A stretch of DNA of 32,737 bases, from assembly GCA_019911795.1 (NCBI GenBank), contig JAIOJS010000271.1:1-32737 (forward strand), read 5' to 3'. Below, piece after piece: positions 6,856 to 14,332 of this stretch; positions within the stretch are counted from its first letter, which is position 1, and each line of letters starts with the position of its first letter. The stretch comes from Thermoanaerobaculia bacterium. GTDB lineage: Bacteria > Acidobacteriota > Thermoanaerobaculia > Multivoradales > JAIOJS01. The position numbers and the translations under genes were made by a program. The notes below the pieces were generated by a model. That model had not been told where the DNA came from. It did no database searches and saw only the letters and a program-made list of their open reading frames with translations.

Positions 6856-8282
6856 CGGGTTCCGTCGGGCGTATCTTCGAGGACGATGGAGAGTTCGGCC
6901 AGGCGGTCGCGAAGTTCGTCGGACCGGGCGAAGTCTCGTCGACGACGCGCTGCGTCGCGCTCATCGACCCAGCCCTGGATCTCTTCGTCACTGGGACCCT
7001 CGGCGGACGCCTGGGTCCACTGGGAGGGATCGAGGACGGCGAGTACCTGGTCAACCCGAGCGAGGGCCGTGAGGATCCTCTCCCGATCGCCGGCTCCCAG
7101 GCCACCCGACTCGATGACGATGTTGGTCTCCTTGATGAAACCGAAGAGTACGGCGAGGGCGGCGGATAGGTTGAGGTCGTCCGCCAGGGCGGCGCCGAAG
7201 TCGGAGGTCAGACCCTCGCACAACTCGGCCACCCGAGGCTTGGCTTCCCCACTCTCGACCGCATGCTGCAAGCGGAAGCGATGTTCGTCGAGCCGACGCA
7301 ACGCCGCGCCCGAGGCCTCGATCGCCTCGAACGTGAAGTTCAGCTTCTGGCGGTAGTTGACCGAGAGCAGCAGGTAGCGCATCGCGCGCGGATCCTTGCC
7401 GAGGGCGAGGAGGTCCTTGAGGGTATAGAAGTTGCCGAGCGACTTCGACATCTTCTGTCCCTCGACGATCAGGTGCTCGGAGTGGAGCCAGACCTTGGCA
7501 AAAGGCTCGCCGGTGGCCGACTCGCTCTGCGCGATCTCGTTGTCGTGGTGCGGAAAGATGTTGTCGACGCCACCGCAGTGAATGTCGAAGGAGTTGCCGA
7601 GGTACTTCATGCTCATCGCCGAGCACTCGATGTGCCAACCGGGACGGCCGGGACCCCAGGGAGAATCCCAGGTCGGCTCCCCAGGTTTCGCAGCCTTCCA
7701 CAGCACGAAGTCGCGAACATCGTCCTTGCCGTATTCATCGCTGGCCACGCGGTCGCCCTGTACCACCTGATCGACGTCGACGCCGGAGAGTTTGCCGTAG
7801 TCTTCGTCACTGGCGATTCGGAAGAAGACGGATCCTTCCTTTTCGTAGGCGTGGCCTCGAGCCACCAACTCCTCGGTGAGCTCGATCATCTCCGCGACGT
7901 GGTGGGTGGCGCGGGGGTACTCCTGCGCCGGCTGGACGCGCAGGGTCGCGAGGTCCTCGAAGAAGGAGGCGATGAAGGGTTCGGTGTACTCGTCGAGGCC
8001 GAGTCCGGCGGCATGGGCGCCCTGAATGGTCTTGTCGTCCACATCGGTGAGGTTCATGACCTGGTGCACCTCGTAGCCCAGGTACTCGAGGCTACGACGC
8101 AGGATGTCCTCGAACAGGAAGGTCCGCAGATTTCCGATGTGGGCATGGTTGTAGACGGTCGGTCCACAGGTGTAGAGGCCCACCTTGCCGGCCTGGGCGG
8201 GCGCCAGCGCCTCGACCCGTCGACCGAGGGTGTTGAAGAAACGAGGGGTCATGCCGCGGGATCCAGGGGTCGACGAACTCAC
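6840..8282 (-). CDS. cysS: Cysteinyl-tRNA synthetase
   Basis: This class I synthetase charges tRNA-Cys. The zinc-binding start YTCGPT (C39), the HIGH-type motif HAHIGN (46-51), zinc ligands in WHIECSAM and GGVDNIFPHHDNEIAQSE, and GQKMSKSLGNF are all in order. Residue 480 closes the C-terminal helical/DALR region. The frame can start at GTG 8282, which overlaps the upstream stop as GTGA, or at ATG 8252, which is closer to the usual N-terminus (TPRFFNTL). Neither has a strong ribosome-binding site. Its cognate tRNA-Cys lies about 0.7 kb downstream on the same strand. Confidence 0.96.
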   Translation of the reverse strand: MSSSTPGSRGMTPRFFNTLGRRVEALAPAQAGKVGLYTCGPTVYNHAHIGNLRTFLFEDILRRSLEYLGYEVHQVMNLTDVDDKTIQGAHAAGLGLDEYTEPFIASFFEDLATLRVQPAQEYPRATHHVAEMIELTEELVARGHAYEKEGSVFFRIASDEDYGKLSGVDVDQVVQGDRVASDEYGKDDVRDFVLWKAAKPGEPTWDSPWGPGRPGWHIECSAMSMKYLGNSFDIHCGGVDNIFPHHDNEIAQSESATGEPFAKVWLHSEHLIVEGQKMSKSLGNFYTLKDLLALGKDPRAMRYLLLSVNYRQKLNFTFEAIEASGAALRRLDEHRFRLQHAVESGEAKPRVAELCEGLTSDFGAALADDLNLSAALAVLFGFIKETNIVIESGGLGAGDRERILTALARVDQVLAVLDPSQWTQASAEGPSDEEIQGWVDERDAARRRRDFARSDELRDRLAELSIVLEDTPDGTRWKRG

Positions 8283-8866
8283 CGAACCACTCGGATCGAC
8301 CCACCAAACCAGCCGATGTCACTGCGGGCAGCACCGTTGGGACCGAAAGCGCTGGTGTTGGTGAAGAGGAGCGACCCGGTGCCGGCGGACTGAACCGAGA
8401 ACACGAACCGGAGCACGGTCGCGCTGCCGCTGGCCCCACTGATGTTGCCGAGGCGACTGACGCCCACGACCAAAGTGCCGGCAACCGTCTCCGTCACCTG
8501 CAACGAAGTCGGACTACCGTCCGCGTTGAGGAAGGGGCCCTCTTCGGCCGAGACGAAGGAGAGCTGGGCGGTGGGATAGGTCAGGTCGAAGCCCGCGCCG
8601 TAGAGTCCCGTCATCTGGTCGGCGTTGACCTGGAGGACAAAGGTCGTGGTGCTGCCGGGATTCTCGTGGGCCATCAGCATGCGATTGACGCCACTCGCTG
8701 CGTCCGCGGTGAAGGTGACGCCGGGGGTAGGTCCGGACGGCGGCGGAGTGGGACTACTACCACCTCCTCCACTACAGGCGGAGATGAAGACGATGGCCAA
8801 GATAGCCAGGAGACGCCAGGTCCACTGAGCAGCTATTCCAGTTCTGATGAATCCTACGGCTTTCAC
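8279..8866 (-). CDS. Lipoprotein with a cohesin-like beta-sandwich domain
   Basis: The N-terminus has a hydrophobic stretch and the lipobox ISAC (Cys31), then a flexible SGGGGSSPTPPPSGPTP linker, so the mature protein should be lipid-anchored at the cell envelope. From about residue 55 the pattern FVLQVNADQMTGLYGAGFDL, YPTAQLSFVSAEEGPFL and TVLRFVFSVQSAGTGSLLF resembles a single cohesin-type domain (jelly roll). Cohesins bind dockerins in cellulosomes, but many isolated cohesin-like domains have unknown partners, and no dockerin is seen here. Start GTG 8866 overlaps the def stop (GTGA), with AGGA five bases upstream. The stop overlaps the cysS GTG. Its position inside a housekeeping operon is unusual. 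Confidence 0.72.
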   Translation of the reverse strand: MKAVGFIRTGIAAQWTWRLLAILAIVFISACSGGGGSSPTPPPSGPTPGVTFTADAASGVNRMLMAHENPGSTTTFVLQVNADQMTGLYGAGFDLTYPTAQLSFVSAEEGPFLNADGSPTSLQVTETVAGTLVVGVSRLGNISGASGSATVLRFVFSVQSAGTGSLLFTNTSAFGPNGAARSDIGWFGGSIRVVR

Positions 8867-9375
8867 GATTCCTGCTCCCGTATGAGGCGCCGGAGCGCCC
8901 GCTTCGCTCTCTCGCGACGTAAACCCTTCAGATGATCTACGAAGAGAACACCATCGAGGTGATCGAGTTCATGGCAGATGGCTCTCGCGAGCCAACCGTC
9001 CGCTTGCAATGTATGACGCTCGCCATGGAGGTCCTGATAGGTGACTGATACCTGGGTCGGTCGCGTGACCTTCTCCGTGAAGTCCGGAATGGACAAGCAA
9101 CCCTCGGCCTCGACACCCTCGCCCTCCCCCGAGGTTATCTCAGGGTTGATCAGGACGTAAAACTCGGACTCCTCTTCACCTACGGAGAGGTCGACGAGTG
9201 CGATTCGCGATTCGACCCCGATCTGGGGCGCAGCGAGTCCGATGCCCGGGGCCGCGATCATGGTCTCCTTCATGTCGGCGACCAGAGTCGCGATCTCCTC
9301 GTCGAACGTCTCGACTTCGACACAACGTACTCTCAGCACCGGGTCGGGATAGATCCGGATCGGCAACCTGGCCAT
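8863..9375 (-). CDS. def: Peptide deformylase
   Basis: Def removes the N-formyl group from nascent proteins, using a metal ion. All three motifs are present: GIGLAAPQ (44-51), EGCLS with metal-ligand Cys (91-95), and HELDH with H135, E136 and H139. The 170-aa length is standard. ATG 9375 has an AGGGAG ribosome-binding site upstream and follows the TPR/cNMP gene by 10 nt. Its 3' end overlaps the lipoprotein start. The usual partner fmt is not in this window. Confidence 0.96.
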   Translation of the reverse strand: MARLPIRIYPDPVLRVRCVEVETFDEEIATLVADMKETMIAAPGIGLAAPQIGVESRIALVDLSVGEEESEFYVLINPEITSGEGEGVEAEGCLSIPDFTEKVTRPTQVSVTYQDLHGERHTLQADGWLARAICHELDHLDGVLFVDHLKGLRRERAKRALRRLIREQES

Positions 9376-9385
9376 GCTCGTCTCC

Positions 9386-10255
9386 CTACCGGCCGGCCTG
9401 GAGGCGTGCTACCGACTGAGCTACCTCTCGGTCATTCGACTCACGCCGCAGCAGATCGAGGAAGCCGCGAGGGTCGGGATTGCCGGTGAGGCACTTCTCG
9501 ACGCCCTTCTGGTCGAGGCTGAGGAGCAGGGCTCGCTTCGAGCGAACGATGTAGTCCGCGGGCCACGGCTTGTGCTGAAAAAGCGCTTCTTCGCCGATCA
9601 CCTGTCCTGGACCGAACATGCGAATGTCGATGGCACCTTCGCCCGCCTTGGGGATCTGCGCCTGGATTTCGCCCAACGCGACGATATAGAGGATCTCTTT
9701 GGTAGCACCTTGGGAGATCAACTCGAAGGTACGGTCTCGGTTCAGGACCTGCACCGCGCGAAAGAGAAGGCGCAGTTGGTCGCCGTCGAGATCACGCCCG
9801 AAGCGCGTCCTGGCCAGTGCATTCCAGATGGCATCAAATTCCATCACGGCGGTGCCACTGGCCTCGTCTCCCACCTGACCCTCGAGAAAGCCTTCGAGGG
9901 CACCCTTGCGTTTGCGCTCCAGGGACCTGAGGTGCTCGAACCGAAGCACCTTCTTCTCGAGGGTGTCGTCCATCGGATTCAGTCGACGAGCCTTGGTGAG
10001 GATGGCTAGGGCCCGCTCGTAGAAACCATCATCGGCGTACTCATCAGCCACGAAGACGTACTCGTCGACCGCCTTGGTGACCTGCTTGAGCCCCAGATAG
10101 ACATCCGCCAGCTTCAGGTGGTCGTGGATATCCTTGCGGAACTCGATGCGCTCCTTGAGGCGGTATTCCGCTTCTTCATAGCGCTCCAGGACGATCAAGT
10201 CGTCGATCGTGTACTCCTGCTCTTCGTTTTTCTTGCCGAAAAGCTTCTTGATCAC
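9386..10255 (-). CDS. TPR-like protein with C-terminal cyclic-nucleotide-binding-like domain
   Basis: The start is GTG 10255, because AGGAGGAG lies eight bases upstream; the open frame to 10360 lacks such a site. This gives 289 aa. Residues about 15-115 are helical and TPR-like (LERYEEAEYRLKERIE, KLADVYLGLKQVTKAVDEY, GFYERALAILTKARRLNP). Residues about 155-265 look like a cNMP-binding fold (FELISQGATKEILYIVALGE, FGPGQVIGEEALF). The phosphate-binding cassette keeps GE..L, but the usual Arg-Ser/Thr-Ala is WPAD, so cAMP binding is doubtful. It may be a protein-interaction or scaffold module. No signal peptide is seen. It heads the def-cysS-yraN run. The function is unknown. Confidence 0.75.
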   Translation of the reverse strand: MIKKLFGKKNEEQEYTIDDLIVLERYEEAEYRLKERIEFRKDIHDHLKLADVYLGLKQVTKAVDEYVFVADEYADDGFYERALAILTKARRLNPMDDTLEKKVLRFEHLRSLERKRKGALEGFLEGQVGDEASGTAVMEFDAIWNALARTRFGRDLDGDQLRLLFRAVQVLNRDRTFELISQGATKEILYIVALGEIQAQIPKAGEGAIDIRMFGPGQVIGEEALFQHKPWPADYIVRSKRALLLSLDQKGVEKCLTGNPDPRGFLDLLRRESNDREVAQSVARLQAGR

Positions 10256-10329
10256 CGGTTCACTCCTCCTCTTCTCGCCCCGGGGAATCGACCTCTTTAG
10301 GTGACAGATTGTGGTCTCCGAGTGGTCGC

Positions 10330-10335
10330 AGTATA
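10330..10335 (-). promoter_or_regulatory. -10-like TATACT for the TPR/cNMP-def-cysS operon
   Basis: On the minus strand TATACT matches the sigma-70 -10 consensus at five of six bases, about 75 nt upstream of the GTG at 10255. The -35 position is poor. The divergent FecR-domain gene starts 192 nt away. Confidence 0.3.
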
Positions 10336-10447
10336 GCGCAAATCGGTCTGGACAGCCCATCTGTACTGCCCATACCGTCCTGGCATACTAGTTGCTGTAG
10401 AAGTTGGCGTCCTTCACCTCGAAGGATGTACCGACAGGAGACACACC

Positions 10448-12904
10448 ATGACCCAACGCACCTCGCTTATTACGCTCGCAACACTGACGGCCCTGATTCT
10501 GACCGCACCGGCCTGGTCTCAGGATGACGAAGGACGCTACGGCTTCTTTAGCGTCGTCGAAGGCAGCGCCACCGTAACCCAGAACGGGGAGCGCAGCGAA
10601 GTCGAACAGAACTACCCGCTGATGACTGGCGACAAGCTGTTTACATCCTATGAGAGCCGGGTCGAGGCCGTGCTCCCGGATTCGACCGTTCTTCGCCTCG
10701 GCGGCAACGGTGTCCTGGACTTCAGCCAACTCGCCTACTCCGGCGACGCTTCCGGAGATTCTCTGGGAACCCAGCTCTATCTCGACAAGGGTGAGTTGGT
10801 CTTGACCGTGCCCCAGGATACGGTCGGGGCGGCCCAGACCCGTGTCGACACTCCCAACGCTACCGTCTACCTGGTCGAACCCGGCACCTACGTGGTCGAG
10901 TCCAAAGGCTACGTCACCTCCGTCGTCGTACGGAGTGGCTCGGTGGACCTGCTGACCCGTGATGAGTCGATCGTCGTTTCAGAGCGTGAGGAGGCGAGGG
11001 TCACCGGCATCAATTCGCCGCGAGTAGAACTCGTCTACGCGCGCTCGGCAAGCCGTTTGGAACAGTGGTCCGACCAACTCGACCGACTGGCCGGTGGATC
11101 CGGCTCCAGTCAGTACGTCGATCGCACTCTTAGCTATTCGTCGGCCTCCCTCAGCCGCAGCGGCAACTGGTACACCGAGAGCAGCCAGACCTTCTGGCGT
11201 CCGCGAGTGTCGGTGGATTGGGCCCCCTATCGTTCCGGTCGCTGGGTCTACACCCCGAGCGGTACGACCTGGGTCTCCTCCGAGCCTTGGGGCTGGGTCC
11301 CTCACCACTACGGTTCCTGGGACTATCACAACAGCTACGGTTGGGTGTGGTATCCCGGACGGATCTATCGCCCAGCGTGGGTCTACTGGTACTGGGGATC
11401 TGACCGTGTCGGCTGGTGTCCCACCGGCTACTACACGCGCTACTACGGTCGCCGCCACTACGGGTCTTCGTATGCCTCCATCAACTTCCGCATCGGCGTC
11501 CACGGCTGGGCCGGTGGCCACGTCCGTGACTACGATCGCTGGAGCTTTGTCGACTCCAACCGCGTCTACGATCGCCACCTTCGCAATCAGATCCGCGATG
11601 GACGGCACACTCGGGATCACTATCGCAGCGACGTCGTACCCCGCGGGCTGATCACGACCGATACCCGTGGACTTCGTCCCGACGCCGTGCGACAGCAACC
11701 GCGCGCCGCGATCGAGATCCTTCAACGACGGGGCGAGGGACATGACTCGAACCAACGGATCGCCAGTCGACGGGACCTTCCGGACGTCTCCGATTTCGTG
11801 GCGCGGCGAGACAGTACTTCCCGCGAGACCCTTCGCGAAGCGATGCCGGTAAGTGATCGTTCCGATCGGCCGAGCCGCAGCGACGCCACCGATCGACCGA
11901 ACCGTTCGGATCGCTCAGACCGTTCGGATCGGAGCGCCTCGGCGCGACGGGACGGCGAAGGAGTGCGGTCCGTGACATCCAGTCGCGACGGTGGGGTCCA
12001 GGCAACCCGGGGAGAGCGTCCGACGTCCAGCGTCGGTTCGCGCTCTGACGATACAGGTCGCCGTGAAGTCAGGGCTGACTCCGAGGCTCCTTCGCGGACT
12101 CGCACCACGCTCTCGACCGCTCCAAGAGACTCCGGCGAGGATCGCTCCCGGACCGTGGAACGGCGGGAGGTCAAGCCCTCCGGTGAACGCTCCGACTCAC
12201 GGAGTCCCCGAGCGACCACCGGTGGACCAAGCCGTACCGTCGGCTCGAGAGGAGAGAGTTCTACCGACCGCACGGTGAGAACGGTACGCCCAAGTGCCGA
12301 GGACAGCCGGGGTCGTGAGGTCAAGCCTCGCGATCAGGGTCGGGCCACGACAACCCCTAGGACCCCAACCCGAGACCGAGAGATCGTCCGTCGGGTGGTC
12401 GAGGGGTCACGCCCCCGCACCGAGGGGAATCGCTCGACCGAGGCCCAGCGGCCCGTCACCAGGGAGCCGCGCTCGAACCCGGCGGTTGAATCCCGCGGCG
12501 CAGACCGCACTCCCGATCGTCGAGTGACGACTCCGCGGACGAGCTCTCCCCGAGAGACGACGCCACGGACGACCGCTCCGCGGACGACACCTCGTACCAC
12601 CGAGCGTTCTACCCCGCGGGGAACCGATCGCGGAACGGTCCGGGGAACGGAGCGAGGAACGGACCGAGGAACACGGACAACGCCAACGCGGGCACCAGCG
12701 GAGCGAACGACGACTCGGTCACCCGAGCCTCGCTCCTCCACCCCCTCCTCGGAGACCCGCTCGGGAAGTTCCTCTTCGGAACGCAAGAGCACGGCCCGGA
12801 GTTCGAGCTCCCGCCGGAGCCGATCGAAGGAATCGACCTCTTCGAAGGAGCGGTCAGGCTCAGAGAGTTCGGACCGCAAGTCGCGGTCACGCCGCCCGAA
12901 CTAA
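10448..12904 (+). CDS. Secreted FecR-domain / DUF6600-like protein with long Arg/Ser/Thr-rich tail
   Basis: A Sec signal peptide ends at AWS-QD (residue 24). Residues about 30-180 are a FecR-type beta domain (SVVEGSATVTQNGE, GDKLFTSYESRVEAVLPD, RVDTPNATVYLVEPGTYVV). Residues about 240-350 are very rich in Trp/Tyr (WAPYRSGRWVYTPSGTTWVS, EPWGWVPHHYGSW, GWVWYPGRIYRPAWV), as in DUF6600 proteins. From about residue 450 to 818 the chain is low-complexity and highly basic, dominated by Arg, Ser, Thr, Asp and Pro. No FecI sigma factor or TonB receptor is adjacent, so this is not an iron-dicitrate system. An envelope or nucleic-acid/polyanion-binding role is possible but unproven. A plausible TGGCATACT extended -10 lies at 10381-10389. 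Confidence 0.8.
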   Translation: MTQRTSLITLATLTALILTAPAWSQDDEGRYGFFSVVEGSATVTQNGERSEVEQNYPLMTGDKLFTSYESRVEAVLPDSTVLRLGGNGVLDFSQLAYSGDASGDSLGTQLYLDKGELVLTVPQDTVGAAQTRVDTPNATVYLVEPGTYVVESKGYVTSVVVRSGSVDLLTRDESIVVSEREEARVTGINSPRVELVYARSASRLEQWSDQLDRLAGGSGSSQYVDRTLSYSSASLSRSGNWYTESSQTFWRPRVSVDWAPYRSGRWVYTPSGTTWVSSEPWGWVPHHYGSWDYHNSYGWVWYPGRIYRPAWVYWYWGSDRVGWCPTGYYTRYYGRRHYGSSYASINFRIGVHGWAGGHVRDYDRWSFVDSNRVYDRHLRNQIRDGRHTRDHYRSDVVPRGLITTDTRGLRPDAVRQQPRAAIEILQRRGEGHDSNQRIASRRDLPDVSDFVARRDSTSRETLREAMPVSDRSDRPSRSDATDRPNRSDRSDRSDRSASARRDGEGVRSVTSSRDGGVQATRGERPTSSVGSRSDDTGRREVRADSEAPSRTRTTLSTAPRDSGEDRSRTVERREVKPSGERSDSRSPRATTGGPSRTVGSRGESSTDRTVRTVRPSAEDSRGREVKPRDQGRATTTPRTPTRDREIVRRVVEGSRPRTEGNRSTEAQRPVTREPRSNPAVESRGADRTPDRRVTTPRTSSPRETTPRTTAPRTTPRTTERSTPRGTDRGTVRGTERGTDRGTRTTPTRAPAERTTTRSPEPRSSTPSSETRSGSSSSERKSTARSSSSRRSRSKESTSSKERSGSESSDRKSRSRRPN
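12617..12673 (+). repeat. 12-bp tandem repeat coding RGT-D/V/E units
   Basis: About 4.75 copies of a 12-bp unit encode RGTD-RGTV-RGTE-RGTD-RGT inside the basic tail of the FecR-domain protein. The copies differ mainly in the fourth codon. This suggests expansion by slippage, with selection on charge. Confidence 0.7.
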
Positions 12905-12926
12905 GGCAACGCGACGAGGAACTTGG

Positions 12927-12958
12927 GGCGCGGAGACCGCTGATGCGGTTTCCGCGTC
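12927..12958 (+). terminator. Strong hairpin after the FecR-domain gene
   Basis: A 14-bp stem with two G-T (G-U) pairs closes a TGAT loop, beginning 22 nt after the stop codon. There is no downstream T-run, so it may be an imperfect intrinsic terminator or a 3'-end stabiliser. Confidence 0.45.
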
Positions 12959-12979
12959 GCTTCGCGTCGTCAGCCCGGG

Positions 12980-12985
12980 TACAAT
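12980..12985 (+). promoter_or_regulatory. -10-like TACAAT before the small membrane protein gene
   Basis: TACAAT matches five of six -10 consensus bases and ends 12 nt before ATG 12998. No Shine-Dalgarno sequence is present, so the mRNA would have a very short leader. Confidence 0.35.
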
Positions 12986-12997
12986 TCGCGCTTCGCG

Positions 12998-13276
12998 ATG
13001 CGTACCAACCTCTTCATCACTCTTCTCTTCACCGCATACTGTATCGAGGTCGGAACCTTCTTCGTGCTGTGGCCGTGGCGAGGAGGCTGGGACCACCTCT
13101 GGCTTCAAGTCTCATGGCCGATGTTGAGACACTTCCTCTTGCATCCGGCTGGGCGGAGCCTCTTCACCGCGTTCGGGATCGTCCACCTGGTGTGGGGGGC
13201 CCACGATCTCGACCTGTTGGTGCAGCGCTGGTTGGATCGCGGCCGCTCGCTACCCGCTCCGATCACCGAGGACTAG
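12998..13276 (+). CDS. Small hypothetical membrane protein (92 aa)
   Basis: The first 25 residues (LFITLLFTAYCIEVGTFFVL) form a clear membrane segment. A Trp-rich stretch (WPWRGGWDHLWLQVSWPML) follows, then a second hydrophobic helix around LFTAFGIVHLVWGAHDLDLL. It fills the gap before the TenI-like gene (4 nt apart) on the same strand, which supports a real gene in that operon. I do not recognise a named family. The start has no ribosome-binding site but has a -10-like box just upstream. Confidence 0.65.
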   Translation: MRTNLFITLLFTAYCIEVGTFFVLWPWRGGWDHLWLQVSWPMLRHFLLHPAGRSLFTAFGIVHLVWGAHDLDLLVQRWLDRGRSLPAPITED

Positions 13277-13280
13277 CGCC

Positions 13281-13928
13281 GTGACGTCGCCGCGACGGGC
13301 TCCCTTCACCCTGATGGCGATCAGCGACCTGGCAAGCACCGAGTCACCGCAACGTTGGCTGGAGGCGTTGGTGGCAGCGGGAATCCCGTCCGTGCAGTTG
13401 CGGGAGAAGAGGCTGGGAGATCGGGATCGGCTCGATCTGGCCCGAGATTTCCGACGGGTCCTGCCGTCTGGCGAAGCGCCTGCGGCATCGACTCGAACCC
13501 AACTCATGATCAATGGACGGGTCGATATCGCAATCGCCGGCCGTGCCGACGGTGTCCATCTCCCCGCCACGGGTCTGCCTGTGCCTGCGCTGAGAAAGTT
13601 CTTTCCTCATCTCATTTACGGGCGCTCGACCCATTCGGTGTCCGAGGTCGAGGCCGCCGCCGCGGAGGGGGCGGACTACGTGACCCTGGGTCCTATTTTC
13701 GACACCCCGAGCAAGCGCGCCTACGGTGCTCCGGTCGGGCTCGCCACCCTCGCAGAGGCCTCTCGTCTCGGCGTGCCCATTCTCGCCCTGGGAGGCATCG
13801 TGAGTTGCGACCAGTTCCACTCTCTCGCCGCCCATGGAGCCTCGGGAGTGGCCGCGATACGCTTGTTCCAACTGGACAAGGATCTAGAAGAGGTACGAAT
13901 TGCCGCCGAGGAGGCCTTCGGCTCATGA
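13281..13928 (+). CDS. tenI: TenI-like thiazole tautomerase (thiamine phosphate synthase family)
   Basis: The fold is the ThiE/TenI TIM barrel: VQLREK, DYVTLGPIFDTPSK, GVPILALGGI. The discriminating sites favour TenI. NGRVDIA (N78-G79) replaces the ThiE INDR metal Asp, VHLPATGLP lacks the second ThiE Asp (HLGQxD), and FPHLIYGRSTHS closely resembles the TenI block whose His (here H118) is catalytic. TenI aromatises the thiazole tautomer used in thiamine synthesis. It would therefore not be expected to couple pyrimidine and thiazole. Automated annotation may call it ThiE. The start is GTG 13281. The stop overlaps the acpS ATG (ATGA), so translation is coupled. Confidence 0.75.
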   Translation: MTSPRRAPFTLMAISDLASTESPQRWLEALVAAGIPSVQLREKRLGDRDRLDLARDFRRVLPSGEAPAASTRTQLMINGRVDIAIAGRADGVHLPATGLPVPALRKFFPHLIYGRSTHSVSEVEAAAAEGADYVTLGPIFDTPSKRAYGAPVGLATLAEASRLGVPILALGGIVSCDQFHSLAAHGASGVAAIRLFQLDKDLEEVRIAAEEAFGS

Positions 13929-14320
13929 TCGTAGGGATGGGAATCGACCTGGTAGACCTGACGCGAATTCGGGAGATCCTCGACCGCCACTCGGATCGGT
14001 TCACCGACCGCATTTGCCGTCCCGGCGAGGTGAAGGCGTGCCACGGTGCCGCCCGCGTTCAACACGTCGGGGGACTCTTTGCTGCGAAGGAGGCGGTCAT
14101 GAAGGCCCTGGGGACGGGCTGGGATGCGGGGGTGTCCTTTCGCCAGATCGAGATACGGCGAGATTCGAACGGAGCCCCCAGTGTGGTTCTCCACGACCGT
14201 GCGGCAGAGATTGCGGCCGAGTTGGGAGTCGCCCGTATTCACCTCTCCATCACCCATGAGCGGGAACAAGCGGCGGCAGTAGCGGTCTTCGAGACCAGCC
14301 GACCACCCTCCCTGCGTTAG
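13925..14320 (+). CDS. acpS: Holo-[acyl-carrier-protein] synthase
   Basis: AcpS transfers phosphopantetheine from CoA to the acyl carrier protein, using Mg2+. MIVGMGIDLVDLTRI carries the metal Asp (D8), and LFAAKEAVMKALGTG carries the second acidic residue (E56). SITHEREQAAAVAVF is the typical C-terminal strand. The product is 131 aa, a normal length. The frame stays open far upstream inside the TenI-like gene, but homology begins exactly at ATG 13925, which overlaps the preceding stop by four bases. Confidence 0.94.
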   Translation: MIVGMGIDLVDLTRIREILDRHSDRFTDRICRPGEVKACHGAARVQHVGGLFAAKEAVMKALGTGWDAGVSFRQIEIRRDSNGAPSVVLHDRAAEIAAELGVARIHLSITHEREQAAAVAVFETSRPPSLR

Positions 14321-14323
14321 AAT
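14318..14323 (+). promoter_or_regulatory. -10-like TAGAAT before lspA
   Basis: TAGAAT overlaps the acpS stop codon and ends nine bases before the lspA ATG. There is no Shine-Dalgarno sequence. This could give a near-leaderless internal transcript. The -35 position is poor. Confidence 0.3.
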
Positions 14324-14332
14324 GCGTCGGCC

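Noticed and set aside
7263-8393. 376-aa plus-strand ORF opposite cysS
   Set aside because: Antisense shadow of a highly conserved gene; no family features.
3304-8866. Cellulosome made of the cohesin-like lipoprotein and the GH44 enzyme
   Set aside because: The GH44 protein has no dockerin, and the two genes are in different transcription units with tRNAs between.
9374-10009. 211-aa plus-strand ORF opposite the TPR/cNMP gene
   Set aside because: Shadow frame; the minus-strand gene has a strong AGGAGGAG site and recognisable domains.
11722-12879. Two long minus-strand ORFs (200 and 181 aa) opposite the FecR-protein tail
   Set aside because: They arise from the repetitive Arg/Ser/Thr coding sequence read backwards; no start signals or homology.
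10448-12904. FecI-FecR-FecA signalling system
   Set aside because: The FecR-domain protein has a cleavable signal peptide, and no ECF sigma factor or TonB receptor gene is adjacent.
13355-13924. N-terminal extension of the AcpS frame inside the TenI-like gene
   Set aside because: Homology to AcpS starts exactly at ATG 13925; the upstream open frame is Arg/Gly/Ser-rich shadow.
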